DNA of 64,000 bases from Vibrio penaeicida (GTDB taxonomy: Bacteria > Pseudomonadota > Gammaproteobacteria > Enterobacterales > Vibrionaceae), in the NCBI RefSeq assembly GCF_030689305.1, contig NZ_JAUYVM010000001.1:434001-498000 (forward strand), given 5' to 3'. Within the stretch, counting starts at the first letter, position 1, and each line of letters begins with the position of its first letter. The notes beneath the pieces are model-generated. The model saw only the letters and a program-made list of their open reading frames with translations. It was not told the DNA's origin and searched no databases. A program made the translations under genes and the position numbers. Shown here in pieces: positions 10,291 through 19,862 of the stretch.

Positions 10291-10319
10291 AAAAGCTCTG
10301 AGTTATCAGAGCTTTTTTT
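10291..10319 (+). terminator. Terminator between nhaB and dsbB
   Basis: An 11-bp stem AAAAGCTCTGA / TCAGAGCTTTT with a GTTA tetraloop and a run of seven Ts. Only 16 bases separate it from the dsbB start codon. Confidence 0.85.
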
Positions 10320-10335
10320 ATAAGGATACATTACC

Positions 10336-10866
10336 TTGAACGCTTTATATGCAATCAAACAATTTTCAGAGAGTCGCCTGTCATGGCTTATTCTACTGAT
10401 TTCTATCGTGGCACTGGAAGCTACGGCTTTGTACTTTCAGCACGTTATGATGTTGGCTCCATGTGTAATGTGTATTTATGAGCGCGTTGCTATGATGGGA
10501 GTGGGCTTCGCGGCTATTTTGGGTATGCTACACCCTAAAAACGTCATCGTTCGTTGGCTTGGATTTTTTGGATGGGGAGCCAGCGCTTATAAAGGCTTAA
10601 TGCTTTCGCTGCAGCATGTCGACTATCAATTTAACCCTTCCCCTTTTGCTACCTGCGATATTTTCGTCTCTTTCCCTGAGTGGGCACCACTTCATGAGTG
10701 GATGCCATCAGTATTCAACGCATATGGCGATTGCAGTAAGGTTGTGTGGCAATTTCTAACACTATCTATGCCTCAATGGTTAGTCGTTATTTTTGCTGGT
10801 ATGTTAGTTGCGTTGGCGGTTGTGGTTATTTCTCAATTCGCTAGAAAACCAAGAACGTTATTTTAA
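10336..10866 (+). CDS. dsbB: Disulfide bond formation protein DsbB
   Basis: Inner-membrane oxidase that reoxidises periplasmic DsbA and passes electrons to quinones. Of 176 residues, the CxxC pair is C43/C46 (APCVMCIYER) and the second periplasmic pair is C107/C133 (ATCDIF and YGDCSK), matching E. coli C41/C44 and C104/C130. Four membrane segments are evident. It uses a TTG start with AAGGA nine bases upstream; the next in-frame ATG would remove the first membrane helix. It sits just past the nhaB terminator, so read-through or a promoter inside nhaB must supply it. Confidence 0.95.
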   Translation: MNALYAIKQFSESRLSWLILLISIVALEATALYFQHVMMLAPCVMCIYERVAMMGVGFAAILGMLHPKNVIVRWLGFFGWGASAYKGLMLSLQHVDYQFNPSPFATCDIFVSFPEWAPLHEWMPSVFNAYGDCSKVVWQFLTLSMPQWLVVIFAGMLVALAVVVISQFARKPRTLF

Positions 10867-10913
10867 GGATAAATGCCACAAGCCTTTGATTTATAAAGAT
10901 GCTTGAGTATAGA

Positions 10914-10944
10914 AAAATAAAGCTCCGTATAGGAGCTTTATTTT
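10914..10944. terminator. Bidirectional terminator between dsbB and the SEC-C gene
   Basis: A perfect 13-bp stem AAAATAAAGCTCC / GGAGCTTTATTTT with a 5-base loop lies between two convergent genes. A and T flanks on both sides suit both directions. Confidence 0.85.
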
Positions 10945-10973
10945 ATGGGGAGAGCTAGGGGATAACGATTAAA

Positions 10974-11567
10974 CTAACGACCGCAACATTTCTTAAATTT
11001 CTTGCCACTTTCACACGGGCACACGTCATTTCTTCCAACGGTTTTATATGGATTCACGCTTTGTGATTTAGCGCCAATCATTAGCTCATCAGCCGCCATC
11101 GCCACTTCTGAAGTCATAATATCCAACTGAGGTAATAGATCTTCTAATCGAGGGGGGTTATCTATTCCTGTCTGTTTCATTTGCTCACGGGTTTGCTCTT
11201 CGTCAATCCCCAGCATAAATGCGGTAAGCAGGGCTTGTAACATCCGTGCAGTACCGTCAGACACTTGCGATTCAAGCCATTGCTCTTCAATGATGGACCA
11301 CACCGACATAAAGCCTTCAGAGAAATCGGCAAACGCTTCTTTGTCATTTGCCCATTCAGATGGTCTATATTCGCTAGACTTTATCGACGCATACTGGTTG
11401 TTTATTTGATCAACTATCTGCTTCTCTATCTCTTCAGCTTGTATTTCAGGTAGCCATTTTTTGGGCTCCAGCGGTTGAGTCGCGAAGTTAGCGGCCAGCA
11501 CTGCACCCTCGTAAAAATAGGCATTTTCACCATCGTAACCATTTGGCAGAGAAATCAGTTGGTACAT
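10974..11567 (-). CDS. YecA/UPF0149-type protein with SEC-C zinc motif
   Basis: A 197-residue cytosolic protein with an N-terminal helical UPF0149/YecA-like region (FSEGFMSVWSIIEEQW, LLTAFMLGIDEEQT) and a C-terminal SEC-C motif, GRNDVCPCESGKKFKKCCGR. The SEC-C motif binds one zinc and, in SecA, contacts SecB and ribosomes; whether that holds here is inference. The protein is acidic and has no signal peptide. Divergent from dusC over a 153-base gap and ended by a shared terminator. Confidence 0.82.
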   Translation of the reverse strand: MYQLISLPNGYDGENAYFYEGAVLAANFATQPLEPKKWLPEIQAEEIEKQIVDQINNQYASIKSSEYRPSEWANDKEAFADFSEGFMSVWSIIEEQWLESQVSDGTARMLQALLTAFMLGIDEEQTREQMKQTGIDNPPRLEDLLPQLDIMTSEVAMAADELMIGAKSQSVNPYKTVGRNDVCPCESGKKFKKCCGR

Positions 11568-11720
11568 TTTGTTTATCTTGTTTCTGTATGTTGGTGGGGA
11601 TTATACCCAAGTCATTTGAAGAAACCAGATACTGCTGTTTTGCTTGTCTACTCACCACCGGTTTTGCATTAAATAAGCTTCTCGCATACAATCGCGCAGC
11701 CCTAAAATAAGGTAAAAACT

Positions 11721-12683
11721 ATGCGTGTAATACTTGGACCAATGGAAGGCGTATTAGATCATCTAATGCGTGAAATTCTGACCAACATAAACGATTACGA
11801 CCTGTGCGTTACGGAGTTCGTTCGTGTGATTGATCAGCTATTACCAGACCACGTTTTTACCCGTATCTGCCCGGAAATCAATACCGGAAGTAAAACCAAA
11901 TCGGGGACGCCTGTTCGAACGCAGTTACTTGGTCAAGAACCCAACTGGATGGCTGAAAATGCCTTTAGAGCCGTAAATCTCGGTTCCGATGGTATTGACC
12001 TTAACTTTGGCTGCCCAGCCAAAATGGTGAACAAGAGTAAAGGTGGTGCCGCTTTGTTGCAGCACCCTGAACTGATTTATCAAGTCGTTAAAGCGTGCCG
12101 AGAGGCCATAGACCCAAACGTCCCAGTCACAGCAAAAATTCGGCTAGGATGGGAAGACCCGAATGATTGCTTTGAAATCGTCGATGCCATTACACAAGCT
12201 GGTGCTAATGAGATTACGGTACATGCTAGAACGAAATCAGGGGGTTACAAAGCCAGTGAAATCAAATGGGAATACTTAGCGAAGCTAAAACAGAAAGCCC
12301 GTATCCCTTTGATCGCAAATGGTGAGATATGGAACTACGCAGATGGGCAACGCTGTATTGAAATGTCGGGGATAGACTCACTAATGGTTTGTCGAGGTGC
12401 CTTCAACGTACCTAACCTAGGAAATGTAGTAAAACATAATCACCAACCTATGCCGTGGCACGACGTCGTTGACCTGCTACTTCAGTATTCAGAATATGAA
12501 ATCCAAGGTGACAAAGGGTTGTACTACCCTAACCGAGTAAAACAGTGGTTTTCGTATCTTAGACAAGAATATCCTGAAGCTGCGGCTTTGTTCCGTGACA
12601 TCCGCACCTTTAATAAAGCGGCGCCGATTGTAGATCACATACAGCGATACCGAGATACAATCCAGAGCGTGAGTACGATTTAA
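11721..12683 (+). CDS. dusC: tRNA-dihydrouridine(16) synthase DusC
   Basis: FMN enzyme that reduces U16 in the D-loop of tRNA with NADPH. The 320-residue TIM barrel has the phosphate-binding start PMEGVLDHLMREILT, the catalytic cysteine C98 in LNFGCPAKMVNKSKGGAALL (the cysteine is 4th in LNFGC) and HARTKSGGYK, followed by the C-terminal helical tRNA-recognition domain. The WEYLAKLKQ and ANGEIW motifs and the length place it in DusC more than DusA or DusB. AAGG lies 8 bases before the ATG. Confidence 0.93.
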   Translation: MRVILGPMEGVLDHLMREILTNINDYDLCVTEFVRVIDQLLPDHVFTRICPEINTGSKTKSGTPVRTQLLGQEPNWMAENAFRAVNLGSDGIDLNFGCPAKMVNKSKGGAALLQHPELIYQVVKACREAIDPNVPVTAKIRLGWEDPNDCFEIVDAITQAGANEITVHARTKSGGYKASEIKWEYLAKLKQKARIPLIANGEIWNYADGQRCIEMSGIDSLMVCRGAFNVPNLGNVVKHNHQPMPWHDVVDLLLQYSEYEIQGDKGLYYPNRVKQWFSYLRQEYPEAAALFRDIRTFNKAAPIVDHIQRYRDTIQSVSTI

Positions 12684-12708
12684 ACACGACATATACTCTG
12701 TAAAATGC

Positions 12709-12743
12709 AAAATAGCGAAAGGAAAGTCACTCTCGCTATTTTT
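12709..12743. terminator. Terminator between dusC and the diguanylate cyclase gene
   Basis: Stem AAAATAGCGA / TCGCTATTTT with a 14-base loop in the convergent gap, with a further T on the plus side. The large loop makes it a moderate candidate. Confidence 0.6.
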
Positions 12744-12781
12744 CATTTGAAGCACTAGGGTCTATTGACCTAAAAACGTCC

Positions 12782-14242
12782 TCAAAAGATCACCTGATTT
12801 TTTCCTGACTCCTTTGCATGGTAGAGCTTTTTATCTGCAGACTTAACCAAATCTTTCAAGCTTGCCTGCTCTTGATTATCTTCGACACACACACCGCCAG
12901 ATAAAGAAAAACCGCACTCAAGAAGCTCATAGGATTGGCTGGCGACTTGCTTTTGAATTCGATGAGCAATGTCGACAATAAGCTGTGGGCTATTCGCTCG
13001 AATGTATACGACAAACTCTTCACCACCAAATCGAGATACTGCATCCATTTCTCTTAATACAGCCCGCATCTGATCGGCAACAAAGCAGATCACTTCGTCT
13101 CCTTTTTCATGACCATACGTGTCGTTTATCTTCTTGAAGTTATCAATGTCAAATACCGCAATGCCTTCAAACTGATAACGACATGGCTTTTTGAATTCAA
13201 TTTCCAGCCCTCGCCGATTGAGCAGCCCCGTCATTGAATCTTTTTCAGCTAAATTTTGAAAGTAACGGCGCTCGAAGTTCAAATTCAAATAAAACAGGCT
13301 GATCACAGTTAAAATGTAGATAATCGAAATGATGAAGACAGCATTTCGCTCTTCATGGAGTAAAGACAATAACTCATCGACAAAATCTGACTCATAAAAC
13401 AGCGTATGCTCAAACGCCACCCCTTGAATAGAAAGTGGGTACACAAAGTGTCGATCACGTACGGTGTGAAGTTGCTCGTTGTGCACCAAGTGCAATTTTT
13501 CACTCAGTGAAGACCCTGAACTCAAAAGCAGATCGGTTTTAATCTCTAATGACACCACGCCTTTAAAATCCTCTCCCTGACTAACGGGCAAAGACAACGT
13601 GAGCACCCTTTCGAGCTCATTTGCGTTTTCAACTGGACCTGTAACGGTTATCGAATCTGAATTGCGGCTGGTCAAATACCAGAATGGTTGAGATTTAAAA
13701 TGCTCAATAGAGGATCGATCAATATTTTTCGCTAAAGTATCAGGAGAAGAAATCACTAACCCCTCTTCAGCAACGTAATAAATACCCAATATATGCTCGT
13801 CAAGATCGTGTAGGAATGACAGCATCGGCGCTAAGTCCATCATTTCTACAGCGCGTCTATTTAATACAGAACCTCGACGACACATCGATTGGTCGCCCGA
13901 GATCATATAACTAATATCCACCGCAGGGATGTTTAGGTTTTTATCCTGTGCTAAAACCAGCGCTTCGATTGGCCAAACATGGCAGACACCATTATTGACT
14001 TGAGAGTTATGCTGAAAGTGAGGAAAGTTTTCGTTCTGATAGTGAGTAGAAAGAGTGTAGTCAAGCGAAGTCAGAATTTTCACTGAACGATGAATGGCGT
14101 TTTCAACCCGTTTATATTCGCGTTCAACCCTTTTTTCATTTCGTTCGAAGTAATTTATAGCCACCATCAACAACATGCCGATAGCAAATATTGCTGGGAT
14201 GAGAAATACATATCTTAAGCTCATGTGCTGGGTCGACATCAT
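12782..14242 (-). CDS. Membrane-bound diguanylate cyclase (GGEEF) with periplasmic sensor
   Basis: Makes cyclic di-GMP from two GTP. The roughly 486-residue protein has one N-terminal membrane helix (YVFLIPAIFAIGMLLMVAI), a periplasmic region of about 250 residues with strand patterns of a PDC/Cache-like sensor (ILGIYYVAEEGLVISSP), a second helix (FIISIIYILTVISLFYL) and a GGDEF domain. The active site is intact as GGEEF at about residues 406-410. The inhibitory I-site RxxD (REMD) lies five residues before it, so product feedback is likely. I start at the tandem ATG at 14242, five bases beyond GGGG, not at the earlier in-frame TTG at 14257. Ligand unknown. Confidence 0.9.
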   Translation of the reverse strand: MMSTQHMSLRYVFLIPAIFAIGMLLMVAINYFERNEKRVEREYKRVENAIHRSVKILTSLDYTLSTHYQNENFPHFQHNSQVNNGVCHVWPIEALVLAQDKNLNIPAVDISYMISGDQSMCRRGSVLNRRAVEMMDLAPMLSFLHDLDEHILGIYYVAEEGLVISSPDTLAKNIDRSSIEHFKSQPFWYLTSRNSDSITVTGPVENANELERVLTLSLPVSQGEDFKGVVSLEIKTDLLLSSGSSLSEKLHLVHNEQLHTVRDRHFVYPLSIQGVAFEHTLFYESDFVDELLSLLHEERNAVFIISIIYILTVISLFYLNLNFERRYFQNLAEKDSMTGLLNRRGLEIEFKKPCRYQFEGIAVFDIDNFKKINDTYGHEKGDEVICFVADQMRAVLREMDAVSRFGGEEFVVYIRANSPQLIVDIAHRIQKQVASQSYELLECGFSLSGGVCVEDNQEQASLKDLVKSADKKLYHAKESGKNQVIF

Positions 14243-14333
14243 ATGAACCCCAGACAAAAATAAAGTGTTTTAAAACACATACTGAAATAACACGCCAATT
14301 TTGAACGAAAGCGCAATATTAACAGCATCTTAA

Positions 14334-14370
14334 TAAAAGAAAAAACCCTCTTTTGAGCTAAAGAGGGTTT
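14334..14370 (-). terminator. Terminator of the TrpXYZ-like ABC operon
   Basis: Stem AAACCCTCTTT / AAAGAGGGTTT with a 6-base loop. On the minus strand it runs into TTTTTTCTTTT, 38 bases past the ATPase stop. Confidence 0.9.
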
Positions 14371-14407
14371 ACGTTTACGTTGAGTAATTTATCTCTTAAG
14401 AAAAGAA

Positions 14408-15202
14408 TTAATTTAGTAATAAGCTATCATCAGCAAGTTCCTCACCACGTACTTTAGAGAACATTTCGAGTAGATCAGGGACAGACATGTTTGCTCGTTC
14501 ATCTCCGGCAACATCTAACACAACCTCGCCTTGGTGGAGCATGACCGTTCTATCACCACACGCTAACGCATCTTTCATAGAGTGAGTAACCATCATTACC
14601 GTAAGATTGAATTCATTCACAATCCGCTTCGTCAAATCGATAATGAATGCTGCCATACGAGGATCCAGCGCAGCGGTATGCTCATCTAAAAGCAGAAGTT
14701 TACTCTCAGATAAAGTCGCCATAACGAGACTGACTGCTTGACGCTGTCCACCCGATAATAGACCAATGTTATCCCCTAACCTATCCTCTAAGCCTAAACC
14801 CAGAATACTGATGCGCTCTTGGAACAGTTTTCTTCGTTTTGATGATAAAGAAAAGCTCCATCCGCGACGCTTACCACGCATATAAGCTAGCGCCATGTTT
14901 TCTTCAATGGTGAGATCGCCACATGTACCAGCCAGTGGATCTTGAAACACGCGTGCACATTGGCTCGCACGTTGGTCAACGGTTTGGCGAGTCACGTCAA
15001 CGTTATCAATAATGACACTGCCACCAGCCATCGGTGTTTCACCAGTAACGGCCCCAAGCAGGGTAGATTTACCTGCACCGTTGGAACCAATAACGGTAAG
15101 GAATTCGTGTTCAGGAACGGTAAGAGAGACACCTCTTAAGGCTCTGTTTTCTAAAATAGTACCTGCGTTAAAGGTAACTTGAATATTGTCGATCTGGATC
15201 AT
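14408..15202 (-). CDS. ABC importer ATP-binding subunit (TrpZ-like)
   Basis: Cytosolic ATPase of an ABC importer. Of 264 residues, Walker A is GSNGAGKST (39-47), the signature LSGGQ is at 149-153, Walker B ends with D173-E174 and the switch histidine is H207 in MVTHS. It belongs to the group in which this ATPase, a short permease and a COG2984-type binding protein form one system, sometimes called TrpXYZ because of tryptophan-linked regulation in Gram-positives. The substrate here is not known. It overlaps the permease gene by 4 bases (ATGA), so translation is probably coupled. Confidence 0.9.
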   Translation of the reverse strand: MIQIDNIQVTFNAGTILENRALRGVSLTVPEHEFLTVIGSNGAGKSTLLGAVTGETPMAGGSVIIDNVDVTRQTVDQRASQCARVFQDPLAGTCGDLTIEENMALAYMRGKRRGWSFSLSSKRRKLFQERISILGLGLEDRLGDNIGLLSGGQRQAVSLVMATLSESKLLLLDEHTAALDPRMAAFIIDLTKRIVNEFNLTVMMVTHSMKDALACGDRTVMLHQGEVVLDVAGDERANMSVPDLLEMFSKVRGEELADDSLLLN

Positions 15203-16119
15203 GCTACCTCCTCAGATTCAGACTTTGCAGGCTTACCGCCCTTTTTTGCGTTAAGGTTTCCTTTCAGTTTTGGTGCAATCAGAGCCAAAGCAACCAACAC
15301 TGCAGTGACAAGGTTCAAGTCTGAAGCTTGTAGCCCAAACATACCTGTACTTAACGCAAATGCCACTGCAAGTCTATAAAGTACCGAACCAACGATAACG
15401 GCTAAAACCGCCACCCAAATTTTGCGACCAGGGATTAACGTCTGCCCAAGAATCACTGCTGCTAACCCGACAACGATGGTACCAACTCCTGAAGTGACAT
15501 CTGCAAAGCTGTTTGTTTGAGCAAACAATGCCCCAGAAAATCCAACGAAACCATTTGATAACGCTAAACCAAAATAGGTATAAAATGCCGTGCTCGCACC
15601 TTGCGACGCCACCATTCTCGCATTTACACCAGTCGCTCTAAGACCTAAACCGAAATCACTATTTAGAAGGCGTACAACGAAAATTGCCGACAGTAATACC
15701 AATACCCCCACCACAATTGGGCGTACATACATAGAGTCACCCAAGGCTTCGAATGGCGTTAGGATTGTATTTTCGCCTATCAATGCAATATTAGGTCGCC
15801 CCATAATACGGATATTGATAGAAAACGCGGCGATCATGGTTAATATAGAAGCTAAAAGGTGCAATATTCCACATTTCACGGCTAAGAATGCCGTAACCCA
15901 CCCCGTTGCTGCACCAGCAATAATTGCCATACCTGTTGCAATCCACGGGTCAATACCTGCCACAATGGCTGTAGCAGCAACGGCAGCGCCCATTGGGAAG
16001 CTACCATCTACACTCAAATCTGGAAAATCTAGAACTCTAAACGTTAAATAAACACCCAGTGCGACCAATCCATAAACGAGCCCAATTTCAAGGGCTCCAA
16101 AAAATGCAAAAGCAGACAT
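15199..16119 (-). CDS. ABC importer permease (TrpY-like)
   Basis: A 306-residue inner-membrane protein with about eight to nine hydrophobic segments and the branched-chain/sugar-type permease fold. The conserved cytosolic stretch LRATGVNARMVASQGAST is the probable ATPase-coupling loop. The start ATG at 16119 is 64 bases past the stop of the binding-protein gene, with a hairpin in between that could lower permease expression. The C-terminus is lysine-rich and cytosolic. It works with the ATPase and binding protein on either side; substrate unknown. Confidence 0.9.
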   Translation of the reverse strand: MSAFAFFGALEIGLVYGLVALGVYLTFRVLDFPDLSVDGSFPMGAAVAATAIVAGIDPWIATGMAIIAGAATGWVTAFLAVKCGILHLLASILTMIAAFSINIRIMGRPNIALIGENTILTPFEALGDSMYVRPIVVGVLVLLSAIFVVRLLNSDFGLGLRATGVNARMVASQGASTAFYTYFGLALSNGFVGFSGALFAQTNSFADVTSGVGTIVVGLAAVILGQTLIPGRKIWVAVLAVIVGSVLYRLAVAFALSTGMFGLQASDLNLVTAVLVALALIAPKLKGNLNAKKGGKPAKSESEEVA

Positions 16120-16143
16120 AACAACTCCCTTTCTGCTTGATAT

Positions 16144-16176
16144 AAAAAGCCCGAATAGCGAGTACTATTCGGGCTT
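16144..16176 (-). terminator. Intra-operon stem-loop between binding-protein and permease genes
   Basis: A 12-bp perfect stem AAGCCCGAATAG / CTATTCGGGCTT with a 6-base loop, followed on the minus strand by TTTTT. It lies inside the operon just after the binding-protein gene. Such elements usually protect the upstream message or cause partial termination so that the binding protein is made in excess. Confidence 0.8.
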
Positions 16177-16183
16177 AGTGTTA

Positions 16184-17149
16184 TTATTTTACGCTAGTTG
16201 CACGATCCAGAACGGATTTAGGAATGGTGACACCAATCTTTTCAGCAGCAGTTTTGTTCACAACAAGATCAGAACCTTTTGCCACATTCACATCTAGGCT
16301 ACCCGGTTCCGCACCTTCTAAAATAGCGGCTACATAATCAGCCGTTTGGACACCGACTTGGTAGTAATCGAACCCTAAGCTTGCCACTGCACCTTTCTCA
16401 ACATAAGAGGTAGCACCACCAAGGACTGGCGTTTTCGCTTGATTCGCCGCGACGATCATACCTTCAATGGCACTCGCAACGGTGTTATCTGTAGGGGCAT
16501 AAATCACATCAGATTTAGCAGAAATGGCTTGAGTTGCCGATTGGACATCCGCACTCTTTAGAGCAGTCGCTTCAACGACTTTTAGGCCTTTTGCATCTGC
16601 TGCTTCTTTCAAAAGCTCAACCAGAGTAACCGCATTCGCTTCGCCGGGGTTATAAACCACACCGATAGATTTAGCGTTTGGTAAAATCTCTTGGATTAAG
16701 TCAACGTGTTGAGCAACAGGCGATAAATCAGATAAGCCTGTGACGTTTTTGCCAGGCTTTTTCATGCTGCCTACCAGCTTAGCGCCAACAGGGTCAGTCA
16801 CCGCAGTGAATACAACCGGAATAGAGCGGGTTGAAGAAACCAGCGCTTGAGCGGTTGGCGTTGCAATACCAACCAACACGTCAGGGTTTTCACCGACAAA
16901 TTGACGCGCTATTTGTACCGCAATCGCAGGGTTACCTTGCGCAGTACGATATTCAAATTCTAGATTTTTCCCTTCTACATAGCCCTTTTCTTTAAGGCCA
17001 TCGAGCAAACCCTGACGCGTCGCGTCCAGAGCGGGGTGCTCTACGATTTGTGATACGGCAACTTTCGCCGTTTTAGCAATAACACCTGTAGAGGAAAGTA
17101 ACGCTGCACCGGCAATACACGCGGTAGCAATGATTTGACTTGCTTTCAT
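16184..17149 (-). CDS. ABC importer periplasmic binding protein (TrpX-like, COG2984 type)
   Basis: A 321-residue precursor with a signal peptide (MKASQIIATACIAGAALLSSTGVIA, cleavage near residue 25) and two Rossmann-like lobes. The mature part opens with VAVSQIVEHPALDATRQGLLDGLKEKGY, typical of this family, and has PVVFTAVTDPVGAKLVGS in the hinge region. First gene of the three-gene operon. A TATAAT-like box on the minus strand (17312-17317) could be the -10 element, giving a leader of about 150 bases. Family members are known or predicted to bind tryptophan or tyrosine; the ligand here is inference. Confidence 0.9.
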   Translation of the reverse strand: MKASQIIATACIAGAALLSSTGVIAKTAKVAVSQIVEHPALDATRQGLLDGLKEKGYVEGKNLEFEYRTAQGNPAIAVQIARQFVGENPDVLVGIATPTAQALVSSTRSIPVVFTAVTDPVGAKLVGSMKKPGKNVTGLSDLSPVAQHVDLIQEILPNAKSIGVVYNPGEANAVTLVELLKEAADAKGLKVVEATALKSADVQSATQAISAKSDVIYAPTDNTVASAIEGMIVAANQAKTPVLGGATSYVEKGAVASLGFDYYQVGVQTADYVAAILEGAEPGSLDVNVAKGSDLVVNKTAAEKIGVTIPKSVLDRATSVK

Positions 17150-17652
17150 CTTGACTCCTTGATTCAGCAGTAAAGTTGTTGTGATGTTGTGGCTGCCAAT
17201 CTCCTGGCGGCTTACTTGTTTTATTTCTTTGATTCCAAATACTCTAAATATTGCACCTATGGTCTGGTGACCTACTTATAAGTCTAGGAAATCTGAAACA
17301 AACAGCTACTAATTATAGTTTCTATATTTTGTACGCGCTTATTTACGCATATGTACACATTTTTACCAGCAAGGCTCAGTAAAGGGAAGAGAGGATTAAC
17401 AACAAAGTAACAAAACGTGAAATTTGCGTTAACCAGCACACAAAACCACTATGTTTAAGAGTGAGCAAAGTAATATTCTTATCATTTGAATAAAAAACAG
17501 ATGATGTTTTTTTAATCAATAATGCGAAATAAATCTTCACTAATGAATTTGACTTTTATAAATATAAATGAAAGAAGTCGCGCTATTTTACATGCTGAAT
17601 TGGGACAAGAGTACTTGGTTACGTGGCTACAGATCGGCGATATAACAACAAA

Positions 17653-17688
17653 AAAGGAGGCTAGGATCGAATGATCCTAGCCTCCTTT
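17653..17688 (-). terminator. Terminator of yfbV
   Basis: A very strong 16-bp stem AAAGGAGGCTAGGATC / GATCCTAGCCTCCTTT with a GAAT loop. On the minus strand it ends in TTTTTTGTTG, 65 bases past the yfbV stop. The rest of the gap 17150-17652 is A+T-rich and I see no gene in it. Confidence 0.92.
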
Positions 17689-17752
17689 CTAAGAAGTTAC
17701 CTTATGATGAACCACTTGATAAGAAGCAGAGCAATCAGAATTTTATCTGACT

Positions 17753-18205
17753 TTAAAACCAGCGCTCCAACGCAGATTTATCCAGCTGCCTAAACGCACG
17801 ATTGAGCGTTATGGCCAATTCTTTGTATCGTGGTTTACTTTTTATCGGCTCAAGCGCGCCGCCTGCTTCAATAATTTTTTGATGAATTTCTCGGTACCAG
17901 CTTGCAAGTGCTGGCGGAAGTTGTGTATTAGAGCGGTTACCCAACCACCACATACCCTGTAGAGGAAGGCTAATCGCAAATAAAGCCATCACAATGGCTT
18001 GGGGCATCGCTTGCTGGTTTTCAAACACCATTTGCATCAGCACGCTGATCGCAGCGACAGCTGGCATCACTTTGACACCAAATTTTGTTGCCTTAATGAT
18101 GCGTTGTTCTGGAAAAAGAGGGGTCAGCTCCTTTCGCACAGGCCAAGTATCCATGTATTTTTGACCATCTTTCAAACTATGGATGAGCCCGACTTTATTG
18201 TTCAT
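17753..18205 (-). CDS. yfbV: UPF0208 membrane protein YfbV
   Basis: A 150-residue inner-membrane protein of the YfbV (DUF412) family, recognised by its start ([22 protein letters not shown] in the first 30 residues) and two hydrophobic segments (about residues 48-62 and 68-88). In E. coli, YfbV has been linked to keeping MatP-organised Ter DNA separate from flanking chromosome regions. It is divergent from ackA, the same neighbourhood as in E. coli. The 344-base gap to ackA (18206-18549) must hold both promoters; it is A+T-rich and I could not single out an operator there. Confidence 0.92.
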   Translation of the reverse strand: MNNKVGLIHSLKDGQKYMDTWPVRKELTPLFPEQRIIKATKFGVKVMPAVAAISVLMQMVFENQQAMPQAIVMALFAISLPLQGMWWLGNRSNTQLPPALASWYREIHQKIIEAGGALEPIKSKPRYKELAITLNRAFRQLDKSALERWF

Positions 18206-18549
18206 ACCAACCTCTCACTAAAATAAATTGACAACCTTTAAAAAAAAGCTGCAAAAAAATTGATTCTAGTTAAAATGCACTCAAATTTTTTTGTTATCTT
18301 GGGTCATTATCGCTATCCTTAGCAAACCCTCAATCTCATTGTTGCTGTTATTTACAATTTAGGCAACCGTGAGTGTTATTTGCAAGGAAGCGTATTCGCG
18401 TTGATTAAAGTATCAATGCGTCCAACGATACGGAATTTCAAGTATTTTTTGACCAAGCGTAATTTGTCTTTTCAAAAAGACATTTATGCTTGCGATTGAT
18501 TTTCATCCTTAACTGATTCTTTTATCAGACGAATAACAGGTAGTCACTC

Positions 18550-19746
18550 ATGTCTAAGCTAGTTTTAGTTTTAAACTGCGGTAGTTCTTCACTTAAGTTT
18601 GCAATTGTTGATGCAGCAAACGGCGACGAGCACCTTACAGGTCTTGCTGAATGTCTTCATCTTCCAGAAGCTCGCATCAAGTGGAAACTTGATGGAAAGC
18701 ACGAAGCACAACTAGGTAATGGTGCTGCGCACGATGAAGCGTTGTCTTTCATTGTTGAAACTATTCTTGCTTCAAAGCCTGAGCTTGCAGATCAAATGAA
18801 AGCAATTGGTCACCGTGTAGTACACGGCGGCGAGCAATTTACTCAATCTGCATTGATTGATGATGCCGTTCTTAAAGGTATTGAAGATTGTGCAGCATTA
18901 GCACCTCTTCACAACCCAGCAGCAATCATCGGCATCAAGGCTGCACAAAAAGCCTTCCCAAGCCTACCAATGACCGCTGTATTCGATACCGCATTCCACC
19001 AAACTATGCCAGAAGAAGCTTACCTATACGCACTTCCGTACAACTTGTACAAAGAGCACGGTATCCGTCGTTACGGCATGCACGGTACTTCTCACCTATT
19101 TATCGCTCGTGAAACAGCTGAGCGTTTGGGTAAACCAACGGACGAATTGAACATCATTAACTGCCATCTAGGTAACGGTGCATCAGTTTGTGCAATCAAG
19201 AACGGTAAGTCTGTTGATACTTCAATGGGTCTGACACCGCTTGAAGGTTTGGTGATGGGTACTCGTTGTGGCGATATCGACCCAGCAATCATCTTCCACC
19301 TTCACGATGCACTTGGTTACTCTGTAGAGCAAATCAACACCATGCTAACAAAAGAGTCTGGCCTTGCTGGTCTTACAGAAGTCACTTCAGATTGCCGATT
19401 TGTTGAAGACAACTACGGTAAAAAAGAAGAAGCGACACGTGCAATGGATGTATTCTGCCACCGTCTAGCGAAATACGTTGCAGGTTACACAGCAACTCTT
19501 GAAGGTCGTCTAGATGCCATCGTATTTACTGGCGGTATTGGTGAAAACTCTGGTCCAATCCGTGAAATGGTTCTAAACCGTCTTGGCGTATTCGGCATCG
19601 AAGTTGACGAAGCAGCAAACCTAAAAGCACGTTTTGGTAAAGAAGGCACCATTACTAAAGCAGAAAGCCGTATCCCTGCAATGGTTGTCTCAACAAATGA
19701 AGAGCTTGTTATTGCTGAAGACACTGCGCGTTTAGCAGGTCTATAA
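18550..19746 (+). CDS. ackA: Acetate kinase
   Basis: Converts acetyl phosphate and ADP to acetate and ATP, and the reverse, in the cytosol. The 398-residue protein has the N-terminal signature [10 protein letters not shown] at about residues 6-15, [10 protein letters not shown], the signature RYGMHGTSH, and the C-terminal [12 protein letters not shown] nucleotide site. Length is standard. It is the first gene of ackA-pta, with 116 bases to pta that contain a stem-loop, so the two are likely co-transcribed with possible differential expression. Confidence 0.98.
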   Translation: MSKLVLVLNCGSSSLKFAIVDAANGDEHLTGLAECLHLPEARIKWKLDGKHEAQLGNGAAHDEALSFIVETILASKPELADQMKAIGHRVVHGGEQFTQSALIDDAVLKGIEDCAALAPLHNPAAIIGIKAAQKAFPSLPMTAVFDTAFHQTMPEEAYLYALPYNLYKEHGIRRYGMHGTSHLFIARETAERLGKPTDELNIINCHLGNGASVCAIKNGKSVDTSMGLTPLEGLVMGTRCGDIDPAIIFHLHDALGYSVEQINTMLTKESGLAGLTEVTSDCRFVEDNYGKKEEATRAMDVFCHRLAKYVAGYTATLEGRLDAIVFTGGIGENSGPIREMVLNRLGVFGIEVDEAANLKARFGKEGTITKAESRIPAMVVSTNEELVIAEDTARLAGL

Positions 19747-19759
19747 TAAACTGACTTTT

Positions 19760-19794
19760 ACTGGCTAACGTGCCGATGAGTGCGTTTAGCCAGT
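19760..19794 (+). other. Stem-loop between ackA and pta
   Basis: ACTGGCTAA pairs with TTAGCCAGT around a 17-base loop. Only a weak T-rich tail (TCTTATTTT) follows, so it may attenuate or protect the message without fully ending it. Confidence 0.45.
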
Positions 19795-19862
19795 TCTTAT
19801 TTTCAGCTTTGGGAACATCCTAGCTTCGCAAAGCATTTACCTGATAGTGATAGGAATCCCCT

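Noticed and set aside
15590..16051. 153-codon plus-strand open frame
   Set aside because: Antisense to the ABC permease gene; composition mirrors the membrane gene and no start signal is present.
17592..17645. 18-codon frame with two tryptophans followed directly by a strong hairpin, looking like a Trp attenuator
   Set aside because: It lacks a ribosome site, the hairpin's T run is on the other strand (yfbV terminator), and no plus-strand gene follows that it could control.
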